Shown piece by piece: positions 1 to 6,243 of a stretch of DNA of 11,208 bases. A program made the position numbers and the translations under genes. Under the pieces are notes generated by a model. That model searched no databases. It had not been told where the DNA came from and saw nothing but the letters and a program-made list of their open reading frames with translations. How positions within the stretch are numbered: the stretch's first letter is position 1; every line of letters begins with the position of its first letter. The DNA comes from JBJKRF01 sp046704785 (GTDB lineage Bacteria > Chloroflexota > Anaerolineae > Anaerolineales > Villigracilaceae). The stretch covers positions 1 to 11,208 of the forward strand of contig JBJKRF010000023.1 of the NCBI GenBank assembly GCA_046704785.1, read 5' to 3'.

Positions 1-1
1 C

Positions 2-661
2 TCCGCCGTCATGATTGCAGTCAGCGCTGGCGCCTTGCCGCAAGGAAATGCTGGCGCCATGGGAGAGGGCGCTGGCGGCGCACCGCCGGAAGAAGGCGGC
101 GGGAGCGGCGTGCTGGGAGGACTGTCCACCTGGGCCGACGCATTGGGAACGGGAAAACAAGTTATTATGGAATTAGGGGTAGGGAATGGAGAGAATTTAA
201 TCCATTTGGGCCAGCTCTTCCCCGGAAAGGCAGTCGTGGGTGTTGACATTGATTTGGATAACCTGACACTAGCCCAATATATGATTAAAAACGCAGGATT
301 GGATAATGTCCGCCTTGTCCAGGACGTGTGGGCCAATGTGCGTCCCTCGTCAGCCGATGAAGTGGTCTCTGTGGCGCCGGGTGCAGGAACAGGTGGTGGC
401 CCAGAAGATGATTTTGCAGCACTAAAAGCATCTGTCCGCGCAGTAAAGCGAGGTGGTAGAATTTATATTGGTTCTGTCCAATATACTTTCGGAGGTGGTT
501 TACCTCCAGAAGCAGAGACCATTTTGGAGACTTTATCCGCAAGGGGTTTAACTTACCAGATACCAGAAGCGGGTGCAGGAACGGGGTTTGGGAGCTGGGG
601 GTATCCTCTTCTATCTGATAATCAAATTTCATCGTATTTAATTGTGAGGGTCAACCCATGA
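2..661 (+). CDS. C-terminal part of an Rhs-like polymorphic toxin; methyltransferase-fold tip (partial, 5' end outside window)
   Basis: The frame is open to the left edge of the window, so the ATG at 11 is probably internal and the gene begins upstream. The first 45-50 residues visible are Gly/Ala/Pro-rich linker. From about residue 51 (counting from ATG 11) a class I SAM-dependent methyltransferase fold is recognisable: motif I IMELGVGNG (52-60), an acidic residue at the end of the second strand in VVGVDID (75-81), NVRLVQDVW as third strand (99-107), DEVVSVAPG as fourth (116-124) and GGRIYIGS as fifth (148-155). The layout recalls TrmB-like enzymes, but the substrate cannot be read from sequence. 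Assignment as an Rhs toxin tip is inference: the gene is followed immediately by a HEAT-repeat protein and then by an Rhs core scrap. The linker is very GC-rich and the methyltransferase part clearly less so, as expected for a swapped C-terminal module. It could instead be a stand-alone methyltransferase. Confidence 0.65.
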   Translation, partial: SAVMIAVSAGALPQGNAGAMGEGAGGAPPEEGGGSGVLGGLSTWADALGTGKQVIMELGVGNGENLIHLGQLFPGKAVVGVDIDLDNLTLAQYMIKNAGLDNVRLVQDVWANVRPSSADEVVSVAPGAGTGGGPEDDFAALKASVRAVKRGGRIYIGSVQYTFGGGLPPEAETILETLSARGLTYQIPEAGAGTGFGSWGYPLLSDNQISSYLIVRVNP

Positions 662-1332
662 CTATGACGACGGAACAGTTGATTGCACAACTCAAAAACC
701 CTGATGCCATGAAACGTTACAGTGCAATTTCGGAACTTTCGAGTTTTAGCCTCCCACTTTTCGAAGGAAGTGATGGAGAACTCAAGCATTCAATTGCAAT
801 TAAGAAGCTTAGGCAGGAGAGAATTTTATTGGCGACGGAACCATTGATTCAAGTATTAGTCAATGACTCGCATTTATCAAATCGGTCACTGGCTGCAAGA
901 ACATTAGGTGAATACGGCGATCCACGGGCCATTGAGCCACTGCGGAGATGCCTAGATGACGAAAATCTACGAATCATAGGCAGTGCAGTTAAGGCTTTGG
1001 GTCAGTTGGCGGACGAAGCCAGTATTCCTCGTATCCTTTCATTTCTCGAAGTTTCAAATGAAAAAGGACTCCGGATCGAGGCCATTGGCGCCTTATGCAA
1101 TTTGCACTATCTCCCGGCGCAGGCCCATTTTCGCAAGATGCTGCAGGACCCGGACTACATTGTGCGGTACGAAGCGATGCAAGGCTTGGTAAAACTTAGT
1201 CGTCGTAAGGGGCCCGAAATCAAGGCTGATTTGACCACCTTCTTATCAGACCCGCATGAGGCCAATCGACATCTAGCCCAACAATGGTTAGGAATTATCG
1301 CATTGGAGGAAGAAGGGAAGAGTTTGTGGTAA
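658..1332 (+). CDS. HEAT-repeat protein, probable immunity protein of the upstream toxin
   Basis: A 224-residue soluble protein built largely of alpha-helical HEAT repeats. Successive helical pairs are visible at about residues 59-91 (EPLIQVL...AARTLGEYGDP), 92-122 (AIEPLRRCL...AVKALGQLADE), 123-152 (ASIPRILSFL...EAIGALCNL), 153-183 (AHFRKMLQDPDYIVRYEAMQ) and 190-216. There is no signal peptide and no catalytic motif, so it is a binding protein. Its ATG overlaps the stop of the preceding gene (ATGA at 658-661), which implies translational coupling and fixes the start. HEAT and related superhelical proteins are a known class of immunity proteins for polymorphic toxins, and the position directly after a toxin-like C-terminus supports that role. 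The base composition is AT-richer than the defence genes to the right, and matches the toxin domain rather than the linker. An unrelated HEAT adaptor is the alternative. Confidence 0.72.
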   Translation: MTMTTEQLIAQLKNPDAMKRYSAISELSSFSLPLFEGSDGELKHSIAIKKLRQERILLATEPLIQVLVNDSHLSNRSLAARTLGEYGDPRAIEPLRRCLDDENLRIIGSAVKALGQLADEASIPRILSFLEVSNEKGLRIEAIGALCNLHYLPAQAHFRKMLQDPDYIVRYEAMQGLVKLSRRKGPEIKADLTTFLSDPHEANRHLAQQWLGIIALEEEGKSLW

Positions 1333-1346
1333 ATCCAATGTTGTAG

Positions 1347-1597
1347 GCCTCTCCCTACAGTGATGTAATTCTGGAGACGGACGGCAGTGGAGCGGCGCTG
1401 GCCAGCTATGTGTTGGGCGGCAGCGAGTTGCTCTCGCAGACCCGCAATGGCGTAACCAGTTACTACCTGCAGGATGGGCAAGGCAGCACAAGAGCGCTCG
1501 CTGATTCAGCAGGCAATATCACGGATACTTATTCGTACACCGCTTTTGGCGCGCTCTACAATCGGACCGGGACGACGGCCAATGGGAATACGCCGGC
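1347..1597 (+). pseudogene. Orphan Rhs/YD-repeat core fragment
   Basis: The plus frame opens right after a TAG at 1344-1346 and encodes recognisable Rhs core text: YSDVILETDGSG, SYVLGGSELLSQ, RNGVTSYYLQDGQGSTRAL, DSAGNITDTYSYTAFG and RTGTTANGN. In intact Rhs proteins this stretch lies just before the conserved 'YxYTGQQFD...LRARYY-P' end of the core. Here that end is missing: after about 1597 the frame continues into unrelated residues and stops at 1730. There is no start codon with a ribosome binding site at the 5' side, so neither end is intact. It lies 14 bases after the HEAT gene's stop. This is best read as a leftover of an older Rhs gene end, or a recombination scar from exchange of toxin modules. 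It is not expected to make a functional protein. Confidence 0.8.
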
Positions 1598-1876
1598 GTG
1601 GGCATCCTCGAGGGGCCCGTTCCGGAAGCACAAAGCTGCTAACGCATTACCTTCTACACGAGAACTGAAAGGCACAGACGGATTTGCGTTCATACTGATT
1701 GCAAACATCAAGTTTTTGTACATCCAATAAGCGCCCTTGTCGTTCGTGGTCGATAGGGCCTCCGCAACATGGTTTATACCGGCAAACGCCTGCTTTTGTT
1801 CGTCGGACAGACTCGCCAGTAACTTCTGCATTTCTTCATCAAGATGGATTTTGGGCAGCTTTTCTCTTTTGGGCAT
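1556..1876 (-). CDS. Hypothetical 106-residue protein, 3' end possibly truncated
   Basis: Not recognised. The start at 1876 is preceded by AGGAGG (complement of 1880-1885), although the spacing is only three bases. The first 85 or so residues look like genuine protein: a charged helical N-terminus (MPKREKLPKIHLDEEMQKLL), a segment SLSDEQKQAFAGINHVAEAL, then KGAYWMYKNLMFAISMN and VEGNALAALCFRNGPLEDAH. The last 15 residues are read from the antisense strand of the Rhs fragment, so the original C-terminus was probably lost at the junction near 1597. No membrane segment, signal peptide or catalytic motif is evident. It stands alone on the minus strand between the Rhs scrap and a gene-poor stretch. 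It may be an intact orphan, a broken gene or remnant cargo; I favour a truncated gene. Confidence 0.5.
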   Translation of the reverse strand: MPKREKLPKIHLDEEMQKLLASLSDEQKQAFAGINHVAEALSTTNDKGAYWMYKNLMFAISMNANPSVPFSSRVEGNALAALCFRNGPLEDAHAGVFPLAVVPVRL

Positions 1877-1899
1877 AGGCCTCCTGGCTTCCTTTTTGT

Positions 1900-1905
1900 A
1901 TTATC
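1900..1905 (-). promoter_or_regulatory. Possible -10 element (GATAAT) for the 106-residue gene
   Basis: On the minus strand GATAAT matches the sigma-70 -10 consensus at five of six positions and lies about 24 bases upstream of the ATG at 1876, leaving room for the AGGAGG site. I see no good -35 hexamer at 16-18 bases, so this is only a weak suggestion. Confidence 0.25.
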
Positions 1906-2321
1906 CGAAGTGATTTGGCAGCTTATTTGCTTCAAAAATGCAATTATCAGGTCGATTACGCCGTTCTTCCTCTTACAACGTAAGTTGTATGAAGTAGCAT
2001 GAGCACTTTTTGAGCGCCATTTTCAGGCTCTTTTGCCCCGATTTTCCGAGCCTTTCAGTCTGTCTGAATATCACAAATCTGGGGTGAATTTTCATGTGAC
2101 CCCGCCGCGCGGGGATTCGGCTTCGTGCCCCCTTCAGATGATCGCGCCCGGCGCAAACAGAAAACAGGTCGCTGATTGGGATGACTTCCGTCGTACTCAA
2201 CGTCATAAGAAACTCTTGGGACTCCCATGCCAACCAATTTCATCGGCCTTGCTGAGCGCCTCGAAATCAAACAGATTTAGCCACTCCCTTATCTCTTCGA
2301 TTACACTGATTACCCCTACAA
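1906..2321. other. Gene-poor stretch with small palindromes and debris
   Basis: No open frame here combines a start, ribosome binding site and protein-like composition; the several open frames of 70-120 codons on both strands overlap each other and look like chance. Two small palindromes are visible: TACAAC-gtaa-GTTGTA at 1974-1989 and CCCCGC-cgc-GCGGGG at 2100-2114. On the minus strand 2343-2203 there is a start-less frame with protein-like text (listed separately). No transposase, terminal inverted repeat or tRNA was recognised. Confidence 0.5.
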
Positions 2322-2343
2322 CAAACGGTAGAAGAAGACTCTT
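2203..2343 (-). pseudogene. Possible gene remnant without start codon
   Basis: Directly downstream of, and in frame with, the stop of the HEPN gene, the minus strand stays open for about 46 codons to a TGA at 2205-2203. It encodes protein-like text including VISVIEEIREWLNLFDFEAL and SKADEIGWHGSPKSFL. There is no ATG, GTG or TTG start in it. It could be the tail of a decayed small gene, but a chance open frame cannot be excluded. I do not recognise a family. Confidence 0.22.
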
Positions 2344-2353
2344 CTACCGTTTG
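2322..2353 (-). terminator. Hairpin at the end of the HEPN gene, possible terminator
   Basis: A perfect 14-bp inverted repeat, CAAACGGTAGAAGA - agac - TCTTCTACCGTTTG. The HEPN stop codon (complement of 2346-2344) lies within the stem, so the hairpin includes the last codons of the gene. On the minus strand it is followed by TTGTAGGGG, not a good U-tract. It may act as a weak terminator or as a 3'-end stabiliser. Confidence 0.5.
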
Positions 2354-2748
2354 GCCGTCACCTGTTTTTCCGCCCAGAAGACTACACGGGCAGCCAATTG
2401 AAGCGTTTCCCGATATTCATCCGGCGTGATTTCTTCATTTTCACCTGGATAGCGCGCCTGGACAGCGTATTGCGTCAAGATGTCGGCTGCTTTGATCTCC
2501 TCGGACAAGGACAAACCGTCGGCTTCGAGAATATCCATCAATCTGACAAGAGAATGTGTCTTCGGAAAGTCAACCTGCCGTTGAACGCAAACCGCTTTGA
2601 GCGCTTTCTCGGCGGCCTGTTGCGCATTGAAACACAGGTCTTCCAACAGCACCCCTTTGAGTCTGGTTCCGCGCTCGGCAATGCGCAAATTACTGTGGGC
2701 GTGTTGCAGCCAAAGTTGGGGGTTGGACGACGAATCATCCGGCCTCAT
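2344..2748 (-). CDS. HEPN domain protein (probable toxin of an MNT/HEPN pair)
   Basis: A 134-residue helical protein of the HEPN (PF05168-type) family. The family signature is clear: NAQQAAEKALKAV (41-53), FPKTHSLVRLM (61-71) with the conserved His65, and YAVQARYPGE (94-103). I chose the ATG at 2748 because the homologous part starts there (MRPDDSSSNPQLWLQHAHSN) and a GAAGAGGGG purine stretch lies upstream; a longer frame starting at 2805 adds residues that look like read-through of the neighbour. It overlaps the MNT gene by 14 bases, indicating coupled translation. In known MNT/HEPN modules the HEPN partner is an RNase toxin, silenced by AMP transfer to a tyrosine from the MNT partner. Here an R-x7-H spacing (Arg57-His65) is visible, and I cannot confirm the canonical R-x4-6-H catalytic motif, so nuclease activity is uncertain. 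Confidence 0.85.
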   Translation of the reverse strand: MRPDDSSSNPQLWLQHAHSNLRIAERGTRLKGVLLEDLCFNAQQAAEKALKAVCVQRQVDFPKTHSLVRLMDILEADGLSLSEEIKAADILTQYAVQARYPGENEEITPDEYRETLQLAARVVFWAEKQVTAKR

Positions 2749-3073
2749 AGACAATTTGCCCCTCTTCCAAGGCCGGGCGAACGACCGAATATCGCCTCCC
2801 GGCATCGTGTACGTCTTCCTCGGTCACGACCACCACATCCACCGGCAGGTCCACGCCATGCAGGTTGCGCTGGATCTCTTGCGCCATCCGGCGGCGGTGT
2901 ATCGGCGCGCGCACCACAACCAGCAGGTCCAGGTCGCTGTCGGGGGTCATATTCCCATGCACAGCGGAACCGAAAAGCACGATCCGCAACGGGCGAGCCG
3001 TCTCGACGATACGTCGGGTGACTTCAGCCAGCGTATTCTGCAAATGGGTGGTGGATAGGGTCGTCAGGGTCAT
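2735..3073 (-). CDS. MNT-type minimal nucleotidyltransferase (probable antitoxin)
   Basis: A 112-residue protein of the DNA polymerase beta-like minimal nucleotidyltransferase family. The catalytic motif G-S-x10-D-x-D is complete (GSAVHGNMTPDSDLD, residues 35-49), and a third carboxylate is available in LPVDVVVV (Asp79). In characterised MNT/HEPN pairs this enzyme uses ATP to AMPylate the HEPN toxin and so neutralise it. The start at 3073 has GGAG (complement of 3083-3080) six bases upstream. The gene comes first and the HEPN ATG lies inside its last codons, the usual order for this module. It lies 34 bases downstream of the small beta-motif protein gene, so it may be co-transcribed with the STAND cluster. 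A TATAAT box just upstream may also give it its own promoter. Confidence 0.9.
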   Translation of the reverse strand: MTLTTLSTTHLQNTLAEVTRRIVETARPLRIVLFGSAVHGNMTPDSDLDLLVVVRAPIHRRRMAQEIQRNLHGVDLPVDVVVVTEEDVHDAGRRYSVVRPALEEGQIVYEAG

Positions 3074-3089
3074 ACATTACTCCGAATTC

Positions 3090-3118
3090 ATTATACCAAC
3101 GGACGGCTTACCTGTCGT
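3090..3118 (-). promoter_or_regulatory. Possible sigma-70 promoter for the MNT/HEPN pair
   Basis: On the minus strand a perfect TATAAT (complement of 3095-3090) is preceded after 17 bases by ACGACA (complement of 3118-3113), which matches TTGACA at four positions. The -35 box lies inside the last codons of the upstream gene. The predicted transcript would begin near 3083, leaving a very short leader with the GGAG at its extreme 5' end. That is unusual, so this is a candidate only. Confidence 0.45.
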
Positions 3119-3557
3119 TGATCTTATTGTTGTTCCCGATCGTGATGTTGCCGTTCACATCGCCTTCGACCAACATACCGCCCTTGCCGACGGCCTTTGC
3201 GCCCGGCCCCTGGGCGGTGGCGCCGTCGCCGATATTTTGGGCCCTGAAGTCGCCCCCGGCGGCTTCGAGCAATTTGGACAGCGCTTCGGCAAAGGCCGCA
3301 TCCTGCGCCAGGGCTTTCTCCAACTGCACCTGGAACACGATCCGGTACGCCTCGTTCCGGGGATCCTCGCGCAGGTCTGCCAGCGCTTCGCGGGCGGACT
3401 CCTTGGCGTCGAACTTCTTGCGGATCGCCTCCCAGGCTTTGACGACCGTTTCGGGGACTTTTTTGCCGGCCGCTTCGGCGGCCTGGGTCGCCAGGATGGG
3501 CAAGTAAGGCCGGAGCGCCGCCCAGGTGCTGGCAGCCAGTGTGTGGATTTCGGGCAT
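3108..3557 (-). CDS. Small helical protein with C-terminal Gly/Asn beta motif (Bell-like domain, candidate NLR partner)
   Basis: 149 residues from ATG 3557, chosen because AAGGAG lies seven bases upstream and the longer open frame upstream is not protein-like. Residues 1-100 are predicted helical and rich in Ala, Lys and Glu (AWEAIRKKF, VQLEKALAQDAAFAEALSKL). Residues 107-127 are a low-complexity turn-rich tract (GDGATAQGPGAKAVGKGG), and 129-146 form a short beta motif, LVEGDVNGNITIGNNNKI. No enzyme motif is present. The arrangement, helical domain first and short amyloid-like motif last, is that described for bacterial effectors paired with NLR/STAND proteins (so-called Bell domain plus amyloid signalling motif); my assignment to that class is inference. 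It starts 34 bases after the stop of the STAND gene, which has a related motif, so the two are probably co-expressed partners. A structural role is the alternative. Confidence 0.68.
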   Translation of the reverse strand: MPEIHTLAASTWAALRPYLPILATQAAEAAGKKVPETVVKAWEAIRKKFDAKESAREALADLREDPRNEAYRIVFQVQLEKALAQDAAFAEALSKLLEAAGGDFRAQNIGDGATAQGPGAKAVGKGGMLVEGDVNGNITIGNNNKINDR

Positions 3558-3591
3558 GGTTTGGCTCCTTTTGGTATCCACCTTTGCGCGT

Positions 3592-6204
3592 TCAGGCGTT
3601 TGCATCCGGCAGGTTGGCAAGTCTGTTGCTGATCTCGGCTGCAAAATGTTCCTGGCCGATTTCTCGAAAAATCTCCAGGGCGCGCTGAAAGTGCTCGCGC
3701 GCGGCAGGGTACTCGCCGAGTACCCGGGCCACCTGGCCCAGGCCGGTCAGGTCGACCGCGATCCCGTCTTTGCGACCCAATTCTTCATGGATCACCAGGG
3801 CGCGCTGGTAGTATCCTTGCGCGGCCGAGTACTCGCCGAGCGCCCGGGCCACCTGGCCCAGGCCGGCCAGGTTGGCCGCGATCCCGTCTTTGCGACCCAA
3901 TTCTTCATCGATCTCCAGGGCGCGCCGGTAGTGCTCGCGCGCGGCCGGGTACTCGCCGAGCGCCCGGGCCACCTGGCCCAGGAAATACAACACATCTGCC
4001 TGAAAGGGCTGCCAGCCGGAAGTCTCGGCCAGCAGCAACAGACGCGCATAAAAGTCCTGCGCCCAATGGGGGTGATTGTACCCAACATAGACATTGTAAA
4101 GCGCAATTGCAAGCTGCCACAGGCGTGAGAGCGCCAGGTCGCCCGGCGGGTCGCCAACCATCTCCAGCAATAATTCGGCCTGGGCCATCAAGGTCTGCGC
4201 CGGGTCTGCGCCGGGGATCAACTTGCGGCTGGCGGCAGCCTGGGCTTCGTTCCCGGCCTGCGTGTACAGGCGGGCCATCGTGAGCGCGCAGCGTTCTGCA
4301 AAGGGCCAGTAAGCCCGGCGCAGGCCCTCGGCCAGTTTTTCCAGCAGCGACGCGGCGGGCGGTTCGTCCTGCAGGGCCAGCCAAACGATGGCAGGCGAGA
4401 ATTCGAAACGTTCGAGCGCCTTTTCCCATTGGGCTTCTTGCAGACGCAACTTCACCGGCGCAGCTTCTTTGACCAGGCCGGGGTCGTCCGGCTCTTCGAG
4501 CAGGCTTTCCAGACTGTAAAACAAATCGTCGAGCTTCACATCGCAGGCGAAGGCCAACGCTTCAGGGGTGAAGGTCTCTCCCTCGCAGGCGGCCAGCGTC
4601 AGTATTTCCAACATCCGCTCGGCGGGCCAGCGCGGGGCTTCGTCTTCGTCCCAAAGGCGTTTCAATGCCTGGCGCACGTAATCGCGCCCGCTGCCAAAGG
4701 CGCGCCAGGGGCTTCCGGGGGCCATGCGCCAGCGACCCTCGTCGTCTGCGACGACGTCTTTGCTCCTTTGCCATTCGCGCCACAGGTTCTGCGCCAGCAG
4801 CGGCAGCCCGCCTGAAAGACGTTGCAAATGCTCGGCCACGTCGGCGTGGGCCGGGGCAATGTAATCGGCCAGATCCTGGCGCTCCACCCGGCCCAGGTGA
4901 TACAGCTCGGCCAGGTCTTTGTGGGCCAGCTCGAGCGCCAGGGCTTCGGCGGGCGTCTGCGCATCCGGGGGAATCTGGTCGGCCAGGCTTTGGGCGTGCA
5001 TACTGACGATGAACAGGATCGGCAGGCCGCGCGCCAGCTCCGGGGCCAGGTAGCGCAGCAGTTCGCGCCAGAGCGGGGCGGCGTGCTCGAAATCCTCCAG
5101 CAAGACCACCAGCGGTTTGCCGGGGCGTCCAAAATCGCGGAAATAGGCAGGCAGGTTCTCCGCCGAGGTCGGCAACTGTTTCCTTTCGGTCCCAGGATAT
5201 TGCTGGCAGAACTGGAAGACCAAGCCCCAGAACGGGGCCAGGGCAGGCTGGGTCAGGAAGGAGGGCGCATAAACCAACAGTTCGGCGCAGGTTTCATCAT
5301 CGTAGCGGCTGCGCCAACGCGGGTCGCGGCGTGTGTTCTCTTCGATCTCCTCCGCCCAAAAGCGCGTGACGACTGCCGCCCCTTTGCCCTGGCGCACTGC
5401 CTGGACGAACGTCCGTCCCAGGGCCTTGGCGCCGTAGCCGGTGCGCCCGCTGAGGAAGACGATGGCCCCCTTCCCCTCGCGGCTGGCCCGGTCGTAGAGT
5501 TGCAGCAGGCGGCGCAGTTCGTCTTTGTGCCCGATCAGGTGTTGCAACTCAGGCAGTGTGGCCCCGGGGTGGGGCGCAAAGATGTTCGGAACGTCCGCCG
5601 CGTGGCTGGGGTTGAATTCCATGCGCGTGGACGTTCCGTCCGTATGGATGACGGTGAACAGGCTGAAATGCAGTTCGACGTGAGTCGAGCCTGGCCCGAT
5701 CACGTTGCCAATGCCATTCAGGCTGACCTGATTGCCATTCCCCTGGATGATCGTACCGTTTACGTTGCCGGCGACGCTGAGGCTGCTCCCCAGCGTCTTC
5801 AGTTCGTTCCCCAGGGTTTCTGTGAACCAGGCGCGGTCGGCCCGCGAAAGGGTGTTCCCGACTGCGGCAATCGCATCCAGCTTTTGCAGCACCAGGTCCA
5901 GTTCGGCGCACAGGGCGGGATCCTGTTCCACGACCTTACTGATCTGGCGAATGGCGTCGGTCTCGTCCTTCCAATCTTTGATCCGGCTGGCCAACAGGCT
6001 GGTGCCCAAGCTGGCCGCGGTCAGGCCGGTCAGGGCCACCGCAGCGCTCCAATCGCCGCGCTGGGCCGTCTCGATCATCGGCCAGAGCGCCGCCGCCGAG
6101 AGCGCCGCATAGACCGAGTCGACCCCGGCCCGCTTCATGCGTTTCCGAAAACCGGGGAGATGTTCTTGGAATGCTTCTTTCCAGGTGTCGATATCGAATG
6201 CCAT
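3592..6204 (-). CDS. STAND-type (NLR-like) ATPase with N-terminal helical/beta-motif region and C-terminal TPRs
   Basis: 870 residues from ATG 6204; GAGGG ends six bases upstream. ATG 6210 and TTG 6240 are alternatives. Order of parts: a helical N-terminus (about 1-140) including a hydrophobic stretch SAAVALTGLTAASLGTSLLA; a Gly/Asn beta motif AGNVNGTIIQGNGNQV (145-160); a P-loop ATPase domain starting near IGHKDELRRLLQLYD; a helical middle; and at least three 40-residue TPRs at about 735-860. The ATPase shows Walker B-like LVVLLEDFEHA and the STAND-typical LQRLSGGLPLLAQNLW. The Walker A is irregular, SGRTGYGAKALGR, with an extra residue before Lys and no Ser/Thr after it, so nucleotide binding may be weakened. 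Such proteins sense a ligand through their repeats, oligomerise and engage an effector. The next gene, with a related motif, is the candidate effector. The role in phage defence or cell death is inferred from architecture and neighbours. Confidence 0.85.
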   Translation of the reverse strand: MAFDIDTWKEAFQEHLPGFRKRMKRAGVDSVYAALSAAALWPMIETAQRGDWSAAVALTGLTAASLGTSLLASRIKDWKDETDAIRQISKVVEQDPALCAELDLVLQKLDAIAAVGNTLSRADRAWFTETLGNELKTLGSSLSVAGNVNGTIIQGNGNQVSLNGIGNVIGPGSTHVELHFSLFTVIHTDGTSTRMEFNPSHAADVPNIFAPHPGATLPELQHLIGHKDELRRLLQLYDRASREGKGAIVFLSGRTGYGAKALGRTFVQAVRQGKGAAVVTRFWAEEIEENTRRDPRWRSRYDDETCAELLVYAPSFLTQPALAPFWGLVFQFCQQYPGTERKQLPTSAENLPAYFRDFGRPGKPLVVLLEDFEHAAPLWRELLRYLAPELARGLPILFIVSMHAQSLADQIPPDAQTPAEALALELAHKDLAELYHLGRVERQDLADYIAPAHADVAEHLQRLSGGLPLLAQNLWREWQRSKDVVADDEGRWRMAPGSPWRAFGSGRDYVRQALKRLWDEDEAPRWPAERMLEILTLAACEGETFTPEALAFACDVKLDDLFYSLESLLEEPDDPGLVKEAAPVKLRLQEAQWEKALERFEFSPAIVWLALQDEPPAASLLEKLAEGLRRAYWPFAERCALTMARLYTQAGNEAQAAASRKLIPGADPAQTLMAQAELLLEMVGDPPGDLALSRLWQLAIALYNVYVGYNHPHWAQDFYARLLLLAETSGWQPFQADVLYFLGQVARALGEYPAAREHYRRALEIDEELGRKDGIAANLAGLGQVARALGEYSAAQGYYQRALVIHEELGRKDGIAVDLTGLGQVARVLGEYPAAREHFQRALEIFREIGQEHFAAEISNRLANLPDANA
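3661..3982 (-). repeat. Near-identical 120-bp tandem repeats encoding TPR units
   Basis: Units of exactly 120 bases begin at 3661, 3781 and 3901, the last one partial to about 3982. Bases 3721-3780 and 3841-3900 differ at only five of 60 positions. Each encodes a 40-residue TPR, for example LGQVARALGEYPAAREHYRR and RALEIDEELGRKDGIA. Homogeneity at the DNA level indicates recent duplication or gene conversion and a potential for copy-number change in the sensor end of the STAND protein. Confidence 0.92.
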
Positions 6205-6243
6205 CGTCATCCCTCGTGCCGCGATAATGAGTTGTCCCAACCT

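Noticed and set aside
1906..2401. Overlapping open frames of 70-122 codons on both strands
   Set aside because: They overlap one another, lack ribosome binding sites, and their translations have no recognisable or repeated pattern.
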